A stretch of DNA of 35,061 nt from Bacteroidota bacterium (GTDB lineage: Bacteria > Bacteroidota > Bacteroidia > CAIKAF01): contig JAEZEQ010000061.1 in NCBI GenBank assembly GCA_023432985.1, positions 1 through 35,061 on the forward strand, in the 5' to 3' direction. Below the pieces are notes generated by a model that saw nothing but the letters and a program-made list of their open reading frames with translations, searched no databases and was not told where the DNA came from. Positions 1 to 9,000 of this stretch are shown here, piece by piece (positions within the stretch are counted from its first letter, which is position 1; each line of letters starts with the position of its first letter). The position numbers were made by a program, and so were the translations under genes.

Positions 1-2
1 GC

Positions 3-932
3 CGATTTCCTAATAATTCCCAATTTCTCTTATTCCTTTTTATCCTCCTCCAAAACCGATTCCGATTCTATCATACGAAATTCCTGAAAATGGAAAAATG
101 GAATATTGCCCTGGCCCAAAATGGGATATTTAATCCGACCCAAACTCAATTAACCCCGCTTATTTCGAATAAAAATGGGGAATATGCAGCCGATCCTTTT
201 GTATGGAAAGACCCATCAAATGCTTTTGTTTTTTATGAACATTATTCCTATGCATCTAAGAAAGGTTCAATCCGCATGCTCACTATCAAGGACAATAAGG
301 TTCTGAATACGCATACCCTGCTCGAAAATGAAACGCATTTTGCATACCCCTTTGTGTTCGAACATGAAAACAAACTCTACCTGGCTCCCGAAAATATGGA
401 ATCGGGAAAATGGTCTGCATATGAACTGAATCCGCATAAGGCCGAAATAGGCGAAAGGAAAACGCTGATTGACCTTCCCCTGATCGACGCCACTCTCCTC
501 CTGCACAATTCTATGTATTATATTTTTGCAGGTCTGCCCAAACAAGCAAATGAAGCCCTCCATATTTGGTATAGCCCCAATTTATGGGGGCCATATAATG
601 CGCATCCCCTAAATCCCGTTGTGGCTAATCCCGCCGAAGCACGTATGGCCGGAAATTTTGTGCAAAAAAACGGACAGCTTTTCAGACCGGCTCAAAAATG
701 TGATCGCTATTACGGCGAAAAAATTATATGGAAAAAAGTGGATTGCCTGGATCCGCTTTCTTATTCCGAATCTACAGTAGGCGAATTGAATAATACTTTT
801 AATGCCAAGTATCCGCACGGACTCCACACTTTTAGTCAGCACCAAGATCTTTGTGTGCTAGACTTCAAAATGCACCGTTCCGATTTTATTTCTTTAGTTT
901 CGCAAGCCAAATCGCTTTTGCATGTCTTTTAA
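3..932 (+). CDS. GINT1-like beta-propeller protein, 5' end outside window (possible sugar formyltransferase fusion)
   Basis: The frame is open without a stop from the window edge. An ATG exists at 90, but the 29 codons before it have gene-like codon use and read as a basic/aromatic linker, so I treat the gene as 5'-partial. From the ATG the protein is 280 residues and resembles the five-bladed propeller called the N-terminal domain of glucosamine inositolphosphorylceramide transferase 1, related in fold to GH43 enzymes. The motifs are an opening EKWNIAL, AADPFVW followed by FVFYEHY, a YPFVF blade, and GPYNAHPLNPV followed by ARMAGNF. In bacteria I recall this domain at the C-terminus of formyltransferase proteins, which would place the missing part upstream; that is inference. 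It overlaps the flippase gene by 11 bp, suggesting a role in making or modifying an exported glycan. Substrate unknown. Confidence 0.6.
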   Translation, partial: RFPNNSQFLLFLFILLQNRFRFYHTKFLKMEKWNIALAQNGIFNPTQTQLTPLISNKNGEYAADPFVWKDPSNAFVFYEHYSYASKKGSIRMLTIKDNKVLNTHTLLENETHFAYPFVFEHENKLYLAPENMESGKWSAYELNPHKAEIGERKTLIDLPLIDATLLLHNSMYYIFAGLPKQANEALHIWYSPNLWGPYNAHPLNPVVANPAEARMAGNFVQKNGQLFRPAQKCDRYYGEKIIWKKVDCLDPLSYSESTVGELNNTFNAKYPHGLHTFSQHQDLCVLDFKMHRSDFISLVSQAKSLLHVF

Positions 933-2181
933 AAGAAATATAGGCAATACCTTGCTGAGTAAGATTTTTACGGCTTTCTTCTCCCTGGGAAGCTCCGTAC
1001 TTCTCTCTCGTTACTTAGGCCGCGAACCTATGGGCGATATTGCTCTGGTGGTAATGGGTGTCACTATTTCGCTTATTTTTAGCGGAGTCTGGGCCGGACC
1101 GGTGCTCACATACTATGCCTCCCGTAAACCACTTAAAGGATTGCTTATTCCCGCTTATATTTCCGGAATCTTTTTCTCTATTGTGGTGCCGCCTATACTC
1201 GGATTTTTCTCTCTCCTGCCTCAACACCTCATTTATTATACCATTTTTATCAGCGCCTGCCAAAATATTCACGGCGCACACCTCAGCTATTTGCTCGGCA
1301 TAGAAAAGGTCAGAGCGCACAATCAATCCGCATTGCTTCAGGTAATTATTGTCTTTAGCGGCTTTGCGGTTCACCTGCTTTCCGGTGGAAGATCTCTCGA
1401 ATTTTACCTGGCCTGTGTCGCTTTCTCTTTTCTGATTTCAGCCTTTATTTCGGCTTTTTATATCAAAAGTTCGGTCAGCCAAAAATCCCCCCTACTCGCC
1501 ACAAGCCTCGAAACAGCACGCTATTCGGCCTCTATGCAAACCGCCACGCTTTTCCATTTTTTCAATTATAGAATTGGATATTATTTTATAGATAGTATGC
1601 TCGGAACGGCAACACTCGGGCTCTTCTCGCTCGCTATGCAAATTATGGAAGGCGTACTCCTGCTCAGCCGAAGTATTGCAACGGTCCTCTTCAGCCGCGT
1701 CTCTGCCTCCGAAAATACACGCGAAAAATTGCAAAAAACCATAGCCTCTTTCAAATTGGCCATGCTGAGTACCCTGGCAGGCGTACTCATCCTCCTCCTT
1801 TGTCCCGCCTCTCTTTTTACCGCTTTGTTTGGAGAGGAATTTGTCGGACTAAAATCGGTGTTTTATCACGTTAGTGCAGGTATACTCTTCCTGTCCGGCC
1901 TCAATATCCTTAGCAGTTTCTTCTCGGGAAATTATAAAGCTTCTGTGAATTTATATACCAGCTTGGTCGGTTTGCTCTCTGTGATACTCTTCTCCTGGCC
2001 ATTGATTCGCTTTTTCGGACTCCCCGGTGCCGGCTGGGCCAACTCAATCGCATTTGGAAGCGGACTCGCACTGGCCATCTATATACTCGTTAAAAATTAT
2101 CCCATCACACTCAAAGATCTTTTACCCCATAAAAAAGATGCTGCTATCCTGAACGATATGTGGCGCATGCTCAAAAAATAA
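922..2181 (+). CDS. Polysaccharide/lipid-linked oligosaccharide flippase (MOP/PST family, Wzx-like)
   Basis: The 419-residue protein is almost entirely hydrophobic, with about 12 likely membrane helices, a normal size for the polysaccharide transporter branch of the MOP superfamily. The N-terminus shows the family pattern of a basic start, a first helix and then a segment ending LLSRYLGREPMGDIALV, as in Wzx/O-antigen flippases. The C-terminus ends in a short basic tail. The role would be moving lipid-linked glycan units across the inner membrane. The start ATG lies inside the last codons of the preceding propeller gene (11-bp overlap), so the two are probably co-translated. No ribosome binding sequence is visible. 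The family is clear; the glycan transported cannot be told from sequence. Confidence 0.85.
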   Translation: MSFKRNIGNTLLSKIFTAFFSLGSSVLLSRYLGREPMGDIALVVMGVTISLIFSGVWAGPVLTYYASRKPLKGLLIPAYISGIFFSIVVPPILGFFSLLPQHLIYYTIFISACQNIHGAHLSYLLGIEKVRAHNQSALLQVIIVFSGFAVHLLSGGRSLEFYLACVAFSFLISAFISAFYIKSSVSQKSPLLATSLETARYSASMQTATLFHFFNYRIGYYFIDSMLGTATLGLFSLAMQIMEGVLLLSRSIATVLFSRVSASENTREKLQKTIASFKLAMLSTLAGVLILLLCPASLFTALFGEEFVGLKSVFYHVSAGILFLSGLNILSSFFSGNYKASVNLYTSLVGLLSVILFSWPLIRFFGLPGAGWANSIAFGSGLALAIYILVKNYPITLKDLLPHKKDAAILNDMWRMLKK

Positions 2182-2263
2182 AAGCTTTCCAGGCCCCTTT
2201 CTGCAAAAGTTGCTAATCAGAAATAGTAACTATTCTGCATCTTCCTGCGTCTGAAGAACAAAT

Positions 2264-2271
2264 TTTATTTG
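2264..2271 (+). promoter_or_regulatory. -7-like element TTTATTTG directly before the HMG-CoA synthase start
   Basis: TTTATTTG matches the Bacteroidota -7 consensus TAnnTTTG at all but the second base and ends 2 nt before the ATG at 2274. The same 13-base string, TTTATTTGTAATG, also forms the dnaA start region on the other strand. No good -33 element was found. A match with one mismatch is expected often in AT-rich DNA, so this is weak alone. Confidence 0.25.
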
Positions 2272-2273
2272 TA

Positions 2274-3710
2274 ATGAAAAGCGGAATTGATGCCATTTCT
2301 TTCTATATCCCTAACTACTACCTACCTATTGATACACTCGCAGAAGCCAGACAAATTGAACCGGCTAAACTAAAATCGGGACTGGGTCTGCACAAAATGG
2401 CTATTCCCCTCGCCGGAGAAGATGCTGCTACTATGGCTGCCGAAGCGTTGAAAAATCTCTTCGAAGACGAAAATTTAAACCCATCTGAAATCTCCCGCAT
2501 TTATCTGGGTACCGAAAGTGCCCTCGATAACGCCAAACCAACTATCAGCTACGCTGTAGAAATGCTCGAAAATTGGGGTTTGGAAAAATGGGGACCCCGC
2601 GCCTTTAAAAATTGCGATGTGGTGGACCTTACTTTTGCCTGTATCGGAGCAACCGACGCCCTGCAAAATTCAATCGATTATGTTAGCCTACACCCCAATG
2701 AAAAGGTGATTGTTGTAGCCTCGGACCTGGCTAAATACGACCTCAACTCCACCGGAGAATATACCCAGGGAGCCGGCGCCGTAGCCCTTTTAATCACTCA
2801 AAATCCACGTATACTCAGCTTCAAAACCCAATGGGGCGTCGGCATGCAAAGTGTACACGATTTCTTTAAACCCAAACGCAGTATTAGCAAATCTCAATTG
2901 GCTAAAGTATTCCAATCTACCCTCCAAGAAGAAAATCCGCCCTTGCTCGGCATAGATGAAACTTATATAGAATTTACCAAAGAAAGTCCCGTCTTCGATG
3001 GACAATTCTCCAACCAATGCTTCAGCGATCGCATGAAGGAAGCTTATGCCCATTTTTGCGAAAAAAATCAAAAAAACGAACTCTGCTTCGAAGAGTGGTA
3101 CGGACTTATTTTTCACCTGCCTTATGCCTATCACGGTAAACGTATTTTTGTGGATCTGTGGGCAGATGCATTGGCACGTAACGGGAAAAAAGAATTGCTC
3201 GAGTCGGCCGCACAATCAACGATGCCCCAACCCAATAGTCCCGATTTTAAGGACTTTGTCAAGAAACTGGCTAAATCGGATGTGTATGCCCAAATCCACA
3301 CCCAAAAACTGGAAAATGCTTCCCTCGCCAGCTCCCAAATCGGCAATATGTACACCGCCTCTGTCTTTATGGCCCTGCTCTCTTTCCTGAGTATGGAAGC
3401 CGAAAAAAATACGCATGCCGAAGGAAAAGAAATCGGATTTATCGCCTATGGAAGCGGTTCTAAATCGAAAGTGTTTAGCGCACAAATCGAAATGGAATGG
3501 AAAAAACAAATCCAAAAATGCCAATTGTGGAGCCGACTCAACGAACGAATGGCGTTGAGCATGGAGCAATATCTCGCCATTCATAAAAAGGAAAATAATG
3601 CCATGCACAAATCGGAAGGATTCGTCCTCGATCATATCGAAACGCAAAAAACCGATTATTTGGGCGCAAGAACTTATGCCTGGAATAAAATACCCGTAAT
3701 GGCATCCTGA
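2274..3710 (+). CDS. mvaS: Hydroxymethylglutaryl-CoA synthase family protein
   Basis: This thiolase-fold enzyme would condense acetyl-CoA with acetoacetyl-CoA to HMG-CoA in the mevalonate route to isoprenoids. The N-terminus GIDAISFYIPNYYL and the segment GLGLHKMAIP are typical of the family. Candidate catalytic residues are Glu81 (LGTESALD), Cys123 (TFACIGATDAL) and His281 (IFHLPYAYHGKR), so the Glu-Cys-His triad is complete. A C-terminal YGSGSKSKVFSAQ matches the conserved end of the fold. At 478 residues it is longer than Gram-positive MvaS (about 390); I recall longer forms in Bacteroidota. It lies 92 bp after the flippase, so a separate transcript is likely. No other mevalonate gene is in the window, and a polyketide beta-branching HMG synthase is a less likely alternative. 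Confidence 0.85.
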   Translation: MKSGIDAISFYIPNYYLPIDTLAEARQIEPAKLKSGLGLHKMAIPLAGEDAATMAAEALKNLFEDENLNPSEISRIYLGTESALDNAKPTISYAVEMLENWGLEKWGPRAFKNCDVVDLTFACIGATDALQNSIDYVSLHPNEKVIVVASDLAKYDLNSTGEYTQGAGAVALLITQNPRILSFKTQWGVGMQSVHDFFKPKRSISKSQLAKVFQSTLQEENPPLLGIDETYIEFTKESPVFDGQFSNQCFSDRMKEAYAHFCEKNQKNELCFEEWYGLIFHLPYAYHGKRIFVDLWADALARNGKKELLESAAQSTMPQPNSPDFKDFVKKLAKSDVYAQIHTQKLENASLASSQIGNMYTASVFMALLSFLSMEAEKNTHAEGKEIGFIAYGSGSKSKVFSAQIEMEWKKQIQKCQLWSRLNERMALSMEQYLAIHKKENNAMHKSEGFVLDHIETQKTDYLGARTYAWNKIPVMAS

Positions 3711-3715
3711 TTTTT

Positions 3716-3810
3716 GGGCCCGGGCAAGGTCCACCCTCTTTCATACGGCAATCCGGCTATACGCTATACTCCTCGCTGCGCTGCGGGGTGCCGCTGCTAT
3801 CCGGCGGGCT
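3716..3810. repeat. GC-rich palindromic REP-like element between convergent genes
   Basis: Directly after the HMG-CoA synthase stop the sequence becomes strikingly GC-rich compared with its AT-rich surroundings. It opens with GGGCCCGGGC (3716-3725). A core at 3753-3804 is bounded by CCGG at both ends and contains CCTCGC and GCGGGG, which pair (one G-T) around a 6-base loop, followed by GCCGCTGCTATCC. This wording resembles extragenic palindromes I recall from Bacteroidota genomes, usually found between genes and sometimes tied to REP-associated tyrosine transposases. Only one copy is in this window and no transposase is present. Boundaries are approximate. Confidence 0.55.
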
Positions 3811-3850
3811 GTGCAAAGGCGCTTTTCAATCTTCCCCCTTTTTGCCCTTT

Positions 3851-4495
3851 TTAATGGGTACTCCGCTCCTCCTCTTCCACAAGCTCTGCAGGTGGTAATG
3901 TGCCGAAAATATAATCCCAAAACGGACTGCTCACTCCAAATGCTTTGTTGTCGTATCGATAATGATGCAAATGATGATGACGCCAAATCGGTTTTAACCA
4001 AGCAAATGGCGGCTTGAATTTATGTATGCTGTAATGAATGGAACTATATAAAACATAGCCCAATATAATACCCGGTGTATATACAAAAGCCCAATCACCC
4101 ATTATTAGAAAAAACAACAGGAAAAATACTAAAGCCAATAGAATGTTGACTAAGGGAGGTTGAAATAAACGATCTTTATCTTTGGGATAATGATGATGAA
4201 TCAAATGTACCGCATATACGGCTTTTTGAATTTGCTTCCGCTCCGACTCGAAATGAAATGCAAATCTATGCATGAAATATTCGATAAATGTCCAACTGAA
4301 AAGCCCTAAAACAAAAACATGGAAAGAGGACCAAAGCTCAATATTTCTATACACCTTTCCGTAATAAAGTAAAATAAAAATCAGAAATAAATCCAGAGGT
4401 ATAATGATAAGCGGGGAAGTGCGCGTCAGTATATCCAAATACTTGCTGCGAAATAACTGAGCACTTCCTTCTTTTTTGGGAATGTATTTACTCAT
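3851..4495 (-). CDS. Fatty acid hydroxylase superfamily protein (Scs7/FA2H-like)
   Basis: This 214-residue membrane protein carries the histidine clusters of the fatty acid hydroxylase/sterol desaturase superfamily, which bind a di-metal centre. They are EYFMHRFAFH (His76, His81), HLIHHHYP (His97, His100-102), SIHYSIHKF (His154, His158) and WRHHHLHHY (His173-175, His177-178), then FGVSSPFWDYIFGT. Hydrophobic stretches at about 27-46, 57-73, 115-132 and 138-151 fit membrane helices. The order resembles fatty acid 2-hydroxylases of sphingolipid pathways, and Bacteroidota commonly make sphingolipids and hydroxy fatty acids; the exact substrate is inference. Its acidic tail (EEEER) ends close to the REP-like element. 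It lies 50 bp downstream of the EVE gene, and that gap holds an AT-rich inverted repeat. Confidence 0.8.
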   Translation of the reverse strand: MSKYIPKKEGSAQLFRSKYLDILTRTSPLIIIPLDLFLIFILLYYGKVYRNIELWSSFHVFVLGLFSWTFIEYFMHRFAFHFESERKQIQKAVYAVHLIHHHYPKDKDRLFQPPLVNILLALVFFLLFFLIMGDWAFVYTPGIILGYVLYSSIHYSIHKFKPPFAWLKPIWRHHHLHHYRYDNKAFGVSSPFWDYIFGTLPPAELVEEEERSTH

Positions 4496-4497
4496 AT

Positions 4498-4531
4498 CTT
4501 CCTTATTTTTTATCCTAAAATAAAAAGGAAG
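4498..4531. repeat. AT-rich inverted repeat between EVE gene and fatty acid hydroxylase
   Basis: CTTCCTTATTTTTTA and TAAAATAAAAAGGAAG face each other around a TCC centre, giving an imperfect stem of about 15 bp just before the hydroxylase start on the minus strand. It lacks the GC-rich stem and T-run of a normal terminator, so an operator or an mRNA-leader hairpin are alternatives. Confidence 0.35.
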
Positions 4532-4545
4532 TTAGAAAAAAAAAT

Positions 4546-4950
4546 TTACATTCCTAACATTAAAACACGATTAAATTGATCCTCACTAACCGAACTCACA
4601 CTCAACCTGCTTTGGCGCACCAATTCCATTTCTTTTAGTATGGGATCATTTTTAATGGTTTCTAAATCAACAGCTTTCTTGAGTTTCTTATAGGGTTTCA
4701 CATCTACAGCTACCCAATTGCTGTCGTCACTGGTCGGATCTTGATAGGCCTCTTTCACCAATTCGGCAATGCCAACAATTTCTTTGCCTTCATTGCTGTG
4801 ATAAAATAAAAGTAAATCCCCTTTTTTCATCAAACGCATATTATTTCGCGCCTGATAATTACGCACCCCGTCCCAGAAGGTTTTCTTGTCTTTTACAAAC
4901 TGTTCCCAGGAATATTTAAAAGGTTCCGATTTTATTAACCAATACTGCAT
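4546..4950 (-). CDS. EVE domain-containing protein
   Basis: The 134-residue protein is a single EVE domain (PUA-like fold, related to YTH readers). The family start YWLIKSEP is followed by FWDGVRNYQARNNMR, then KGDLLLFYHSNEGKEIVGIAEL, and a C-terminal ELVRQSRLSVSSVSEDQF, matching stand-alone bacterial EVE proteins in length and order. EVE domains bind modified bases in nucleic acids, and some occur with restriction systems; no restriction gene is seen here. Its ATG lies 1 bp after the stop of the DNA polymerase delta gene, so the two are almost certainly one transcript and may be translationally coupled. Its own function is not proven by this context. Confidence 0.88.
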   Translation of the reverse strand: MQYWLIKSEPFKYSWEQFVKDKKTFWDGVRNYQARNNMRLMKKGDLLLFYHSNEGKEIVGIAELVKEAYQDPTSDDSNWVAVDVKPYKKLKKAVDLETIKNDPILKEMELVRQSRLSVSSVSEDQFNRVLMLGM

Positions 4951-4951
4951 A

Positions 4952-5968
4952 TTAAAACAAGAATTTTAAAACCATATTTCGCATTAATTCGGGCTCATCC
5001 ATATCCACGGTCTGAATTCCCTTGGCATATAAATCGCCCATGCCCAATTCCCGTATGCAATTTTTCAATTGCGCTACTGTATAATTACGCATCAATTCCT
5101 GCATATCGGGTTTTTGCATATAAGATATTCCAATGGCCGCACAAGCTTCCTCAAAATTTTTCCGCCCGACAGCGGTCTCGTATTTCAGCAATAATCCCTT
5201 GCTGAAAAAGCCATATAAGGTAGGAATAATCTGAAGTATATTCGTATTCTTATTTTTTCCCATTTGTATGGCTATGCTCACCGATCTTTTCAGATTTTTT
5301 GCAGCCAATGCCTTTTGCAATTCGAATATGTTAAACTCTCTACTGAGCCCTATATGATCTAATACATGCTCGGGCAAAATGCGATTACCCGGCCCCACAA
5401 AAAGGGATAATTTTTCCATTTCATTGGCCAATTTGCCCAAATCATTCCCCACAAATTCTTTCAAAAATTCCATGGCCTTCGCATCCATATTCAACTGGTG
5501 CTGCTTGGTGTATTTTTGAATCCAGCCCACAATCTCGTTCTCGCGCAATTTGTTCGACTCTAAATACACCACTTCTTTCGAAGCAATGATGCGCTTGGTA
5601 ACCTGCAATCGCTTGTCTAAATCTTTATGCTTATGCGCCAAAACCAATATGGTGGTCATAACCGGATTTTGCATATAATCGGCCAGCTTATCAAAACCCT
5701 TCAACGATTTAGCCTCTTTTACGATAACCACCCTGCGCTCACTCATCATCGGATACATCTTACATTCCGATAATAAAGTCTCTACTTCTATGTCTTGCCC
5801 ATACAAAAGAGAAAAATTAAATTCTTTTTCGTCGGGACTCAATACCGAAGCCTCTATGGCATCCACCACCACATCAATAAAATAAGGCTCTTCACCGGCC
5901 AGTACATATACCGGTTTAAACTCTTTAGATGCTATATCCGATAAAATAGATTCAAATTTCGCTTGCAT
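4952..5968 (-). CDS. holA: DNA polymerase III subunit delta
   Basis: The delta subunit opens the beta sliding clamp inside the clamp-loader complex. The N-terminus reads SKEFKPVYVLAGEEPYFID, the typical HolA start, followed by an ATPase-like fold without a Walker A and a helical C-terminal domain (FSKGLLLKYETA onward). I chose the ATG at 5966-5968, giving 338 residues. The frame is open further upstream, but the extra 44 residues do not look like HolA and would run into the divergent addA start. The gene diverges from addA across 106 bp, and its stop is 1 bp from the EVE gene start. A CAATTTTG -7-like string lies 7 nt before the ATG. Confidence 0.9.
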   Translation of the reverse strand: MQAKFESILSDIASKEFKPVYVLAGEEPYFIDVVVDAIEASVLSPDEKEFNFSLLYGQDIEVETLLSECKMYPMMSERRVVIVKEAKSLKGFDKLADYMQNPVMTTILVLAHKHKDLDKRLQVTKRIIASKEVVYLESNKLRENEIVGWIQKYTKQHQLNMDAKAMEFLKEFVGNDLGKLANEMEKLSLFVGPGNRILPEHVLDHIGLSREFNIFELQKALAAKNLKRSVSIAIQMGKNKNTNILQIIPTLYGFFSKGLLLKYETAVGRKNFEEACAAIGISYMQKPDMQELMRNYTVAQLKNCIRELGMGDLYAKGIQTVDMDEPELMRNMVLKFLF

Positions 5969-6074
5969 AGACACACAAAATTGCAGATTAAACCGCAATT
6001 CACCTACACAAGTTTTCAACATATTTTCGAATTGCCGGCCTAAATAGTACATTAGCACAAACAAAATGTAGAGC

Positions 6075-9000
6075 ATGTCTTTTACTGAAACCCAACCCAA
6101 GTTACATATTTACAGCGCATCGGCAGGTAGCGGAAAAACCTTTACCCTAACCCGATATTTTTTATATCTGGCCCTGCAAGACCCTTTCGAAAAACCTTTC
6201 CGCATCCTCGCCATTACTTTCACCAATAAGGCAACCGCCGAAATGCGCACGCGCATACTCAAAGCGCTGACCGAGCTGGCCGATGAAAAAGGCTCGGAGC
6301 ATAGCCGCTTTTTATGCGATTCGCTCCACATCGACGAAAGCGAATTGACCCGCAGAGCACAAATTGCACTTTCGGAAATCTTACACCGATTTCAGCATTT
6401 TCATATTTCTACCATCGATAAATTCTTTCAGAAAATATTACGCTCCTTCGCACGCGAAATTAAACGCATAGGCTTCGAAACCGAAATTGAAGAGGATGAT
6501 GCTTCCGACTTTATGGTGCAAGGTCTCATGGAAGATATTACCCAAAATGAATTGCTGAAAAATTGGATGCTGCAATTCGCCCGCGAAAGAATCGCATCAA
6601 AGGAAGTAAGCTGGAATTTTTCGAACGAAATTAAAGCTTTCGCCTCAAGACTCTTTAGCGAAAAATATAAGGAACTGAAAAGCAAAAACCAACGCAGTAT
6701 TCCCCTCGAAGCTTTTGTGGATCTGAAAGTGAATTTGACGGAACTCATGGAACAATTGGAATCGGAATTGAACCAAATTGTTCAAGCGGCCAAAACTAAA
6801 CTCAGCAAGCTCCCTCTGGATGAAATGCCCCAGGCATCAAGAAGTCCCATCCTCGCCAATCTTATGACTAAAACTGAGTTCCCACTCAGTACCCCTTTCT
6901 ACGAAAATCTTTATCAAAAAGCAGAAGCTTATTTCTCGAAAAATGAAAGTAAACTTAAACCCGAACATATCGCCTGGCTTGATGTTTACAAAAATGATTT
7001 CGTACAAGCTTGTCTCAATTTTTGTTCCGAAAATGGGAAAAACTACCATACCGCACGCCTTATTCTGAATAATTTATATACCCTCGCTCTGAGTACGGAC
7101 CTTCTGAAGCATTTAGAAGCCTATAGAAACGAACATAATATTTTATTGCTCAGCGATAGCGCCGACTTCATTTCGATTATGACCCGCGATGCCGATAGCC
7201 CATTCTTATACGAAAAAATCGGCGCAAAATATGACCATTTCCTCCTCGACGAATTTCAGGATACCTCCTCACTTCAATGGAGCAATATGGCACCATTGAT
7301 TGCAAACAGCATAGATCAAGGCTATGAAAACCTGATTGTGGGAGATGCCAAACAAGCTATTTATCGTTTTAGAAACGGAGATAAAAATTTACTCCAATTC
7401 AAGGTAAACGAACAATTTGCACCCCTGGCCCAAACGCATTTTCTGGATACCAATTACCGCAGTCAACAACTTATCGTACAGTTCAACAACAGCATAACCC
7501 TCCTGGCCACAATGGTTATGCAAAAAATATACGATCAAGAAAATACATCCGATTTTTTTAAAGAGGAATTGCAAAGAAGTGTAGATCTCTATAAAAATTC
7601 GGCCCAAAAACACCATAAACAAAATGGAGGCTATGTCGAAATGCAATATTTTCCCATTCCATATAAAGACAAAAATGAGGAAGGGGAAGATGCCGAAGAT
7701 GAAAATCCGGAAATTCTATTCGAACAAGCACGCCTGCATATACTAGACGCGCTTAGTCGGGGCTATAAACAATCGGATATTTGTGTCCTCTCCTACAAGA
7801 AGGAACCATTGCGCAATTTTGCCCATTTTATCACCCTCAAAAATGAAGATAATAAGGACCCGCAAATCTTTACTGTTTCTTCGGAAACCGGCATGATCAC
7901 CCGCAGCGCAGCCGTACGCTGTGTCATTGCAGCCATGCGCTTCGCCTATAATCAAAACGAAACCATAGCCCTCACCGAATTGATTCAAGGTTGGTACCAC
8001 CTGCAAAATCATCCCTTCCATGCAAGTCTTTTAATGGGATATAAACAGAAAGAAAATTTAATGGCACTCCTACCCACAAATTTCTCTTTTGCTACGCTGC
8101 TCAATAAACCTTTGCTCGATATGTTTTATGGCATAGTAGAACAGTTCGACCTGCACAACCATAAAGAGCATGCTCCCTATTTATGCGCTCTGGAAGATAT
8201 TATTATACAGTTTACTCATAAATATAAATCGGGATTGGCCGACTTCTTGCCCTATTGGAATAAGAATGTGGAAAAATTTACACTTAACGCCTCCGATGAA
8301 ACCAATGGGGTAAAATTAATGACCATTCATAAGGCGAAGGGCCTCGAATTTCCTATAGTCATTTGCCTCATGGATAATATGTCTACACAACCCTCCGGAT
8401 TTAGTAACCATATCTGGGTCAGCCGCGAAGAAGGACTCAGTGCACCATTGGGCGTACTGAATATTCAGGTTAAAAGCGATTTGCTCGAAAGCGAATTTGC
8501 ACAAGCCTATGAAAAAGAAATGACAGAGTATATAAATGACGGATTGAATTTGTTTTATGTAGCAGTGACCCGCGCCGAAAAAGAATTATATCTGCTATCT
8601 AAATTAAAATTAAATAAGGATGGGTCTGTAAACAAGTCCAGTTCCATCTCTCAACATCTCTATCAGGCTTTCTTTAGAGAAAAGTTTTATCCTGTTCCTA
8701 AACAAGATTTATTTCTGGATTTAACCCAATATATAGACGGTGATAAATTGGTGCTGGGCCAAAAAGAAATGTATCAGAGCAAGGATAAAGCAAAAGCCCA
8801 AAATGAAGTGGCCGATTTTTATTTCTGCAACCCCAACCGTCCCATTAAAATTAAACCCGCCCGTATTCTTACCGAGAAAAAGGAAATCCGACTCGGTATG
8901 CTGAGCCACGAATTGCTCGCAATGGTGAAATCTCAAAGCGATATAGACCGCACTATTCAGGAATGGTTTATGAATGGCGATATTACCCAAAACGAAATGG

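Noticed and set aside
2222..2234. AATAGTAACTATT dyad upstream of HMG-CoA synthase
   Set aside because: A 13-bp dyad of A/T-rich sequence without any supporting second copy or promoter placement; likely chance.
3216..3734. 172-codon open frame on the minus strand inside HMG-CoA synthase
   Set aside because: It lies fully within a confident gene, in antisense, with Phe/His-rich composition typical of a reverse-frame shadow.
3811..4017. 68-codon plus-strand frame at the REP-like element
   Set aside because: It spans the repeat edge and the antisense of the hydroxylase gene and has no protein-like features.
5969..6100. 44-residue N-terminal extension of holA
   Set aside because: The frame is open, but the extra sequence is unlike HolA, overlaps the addA start, and the inner ATG gives the standard protein.
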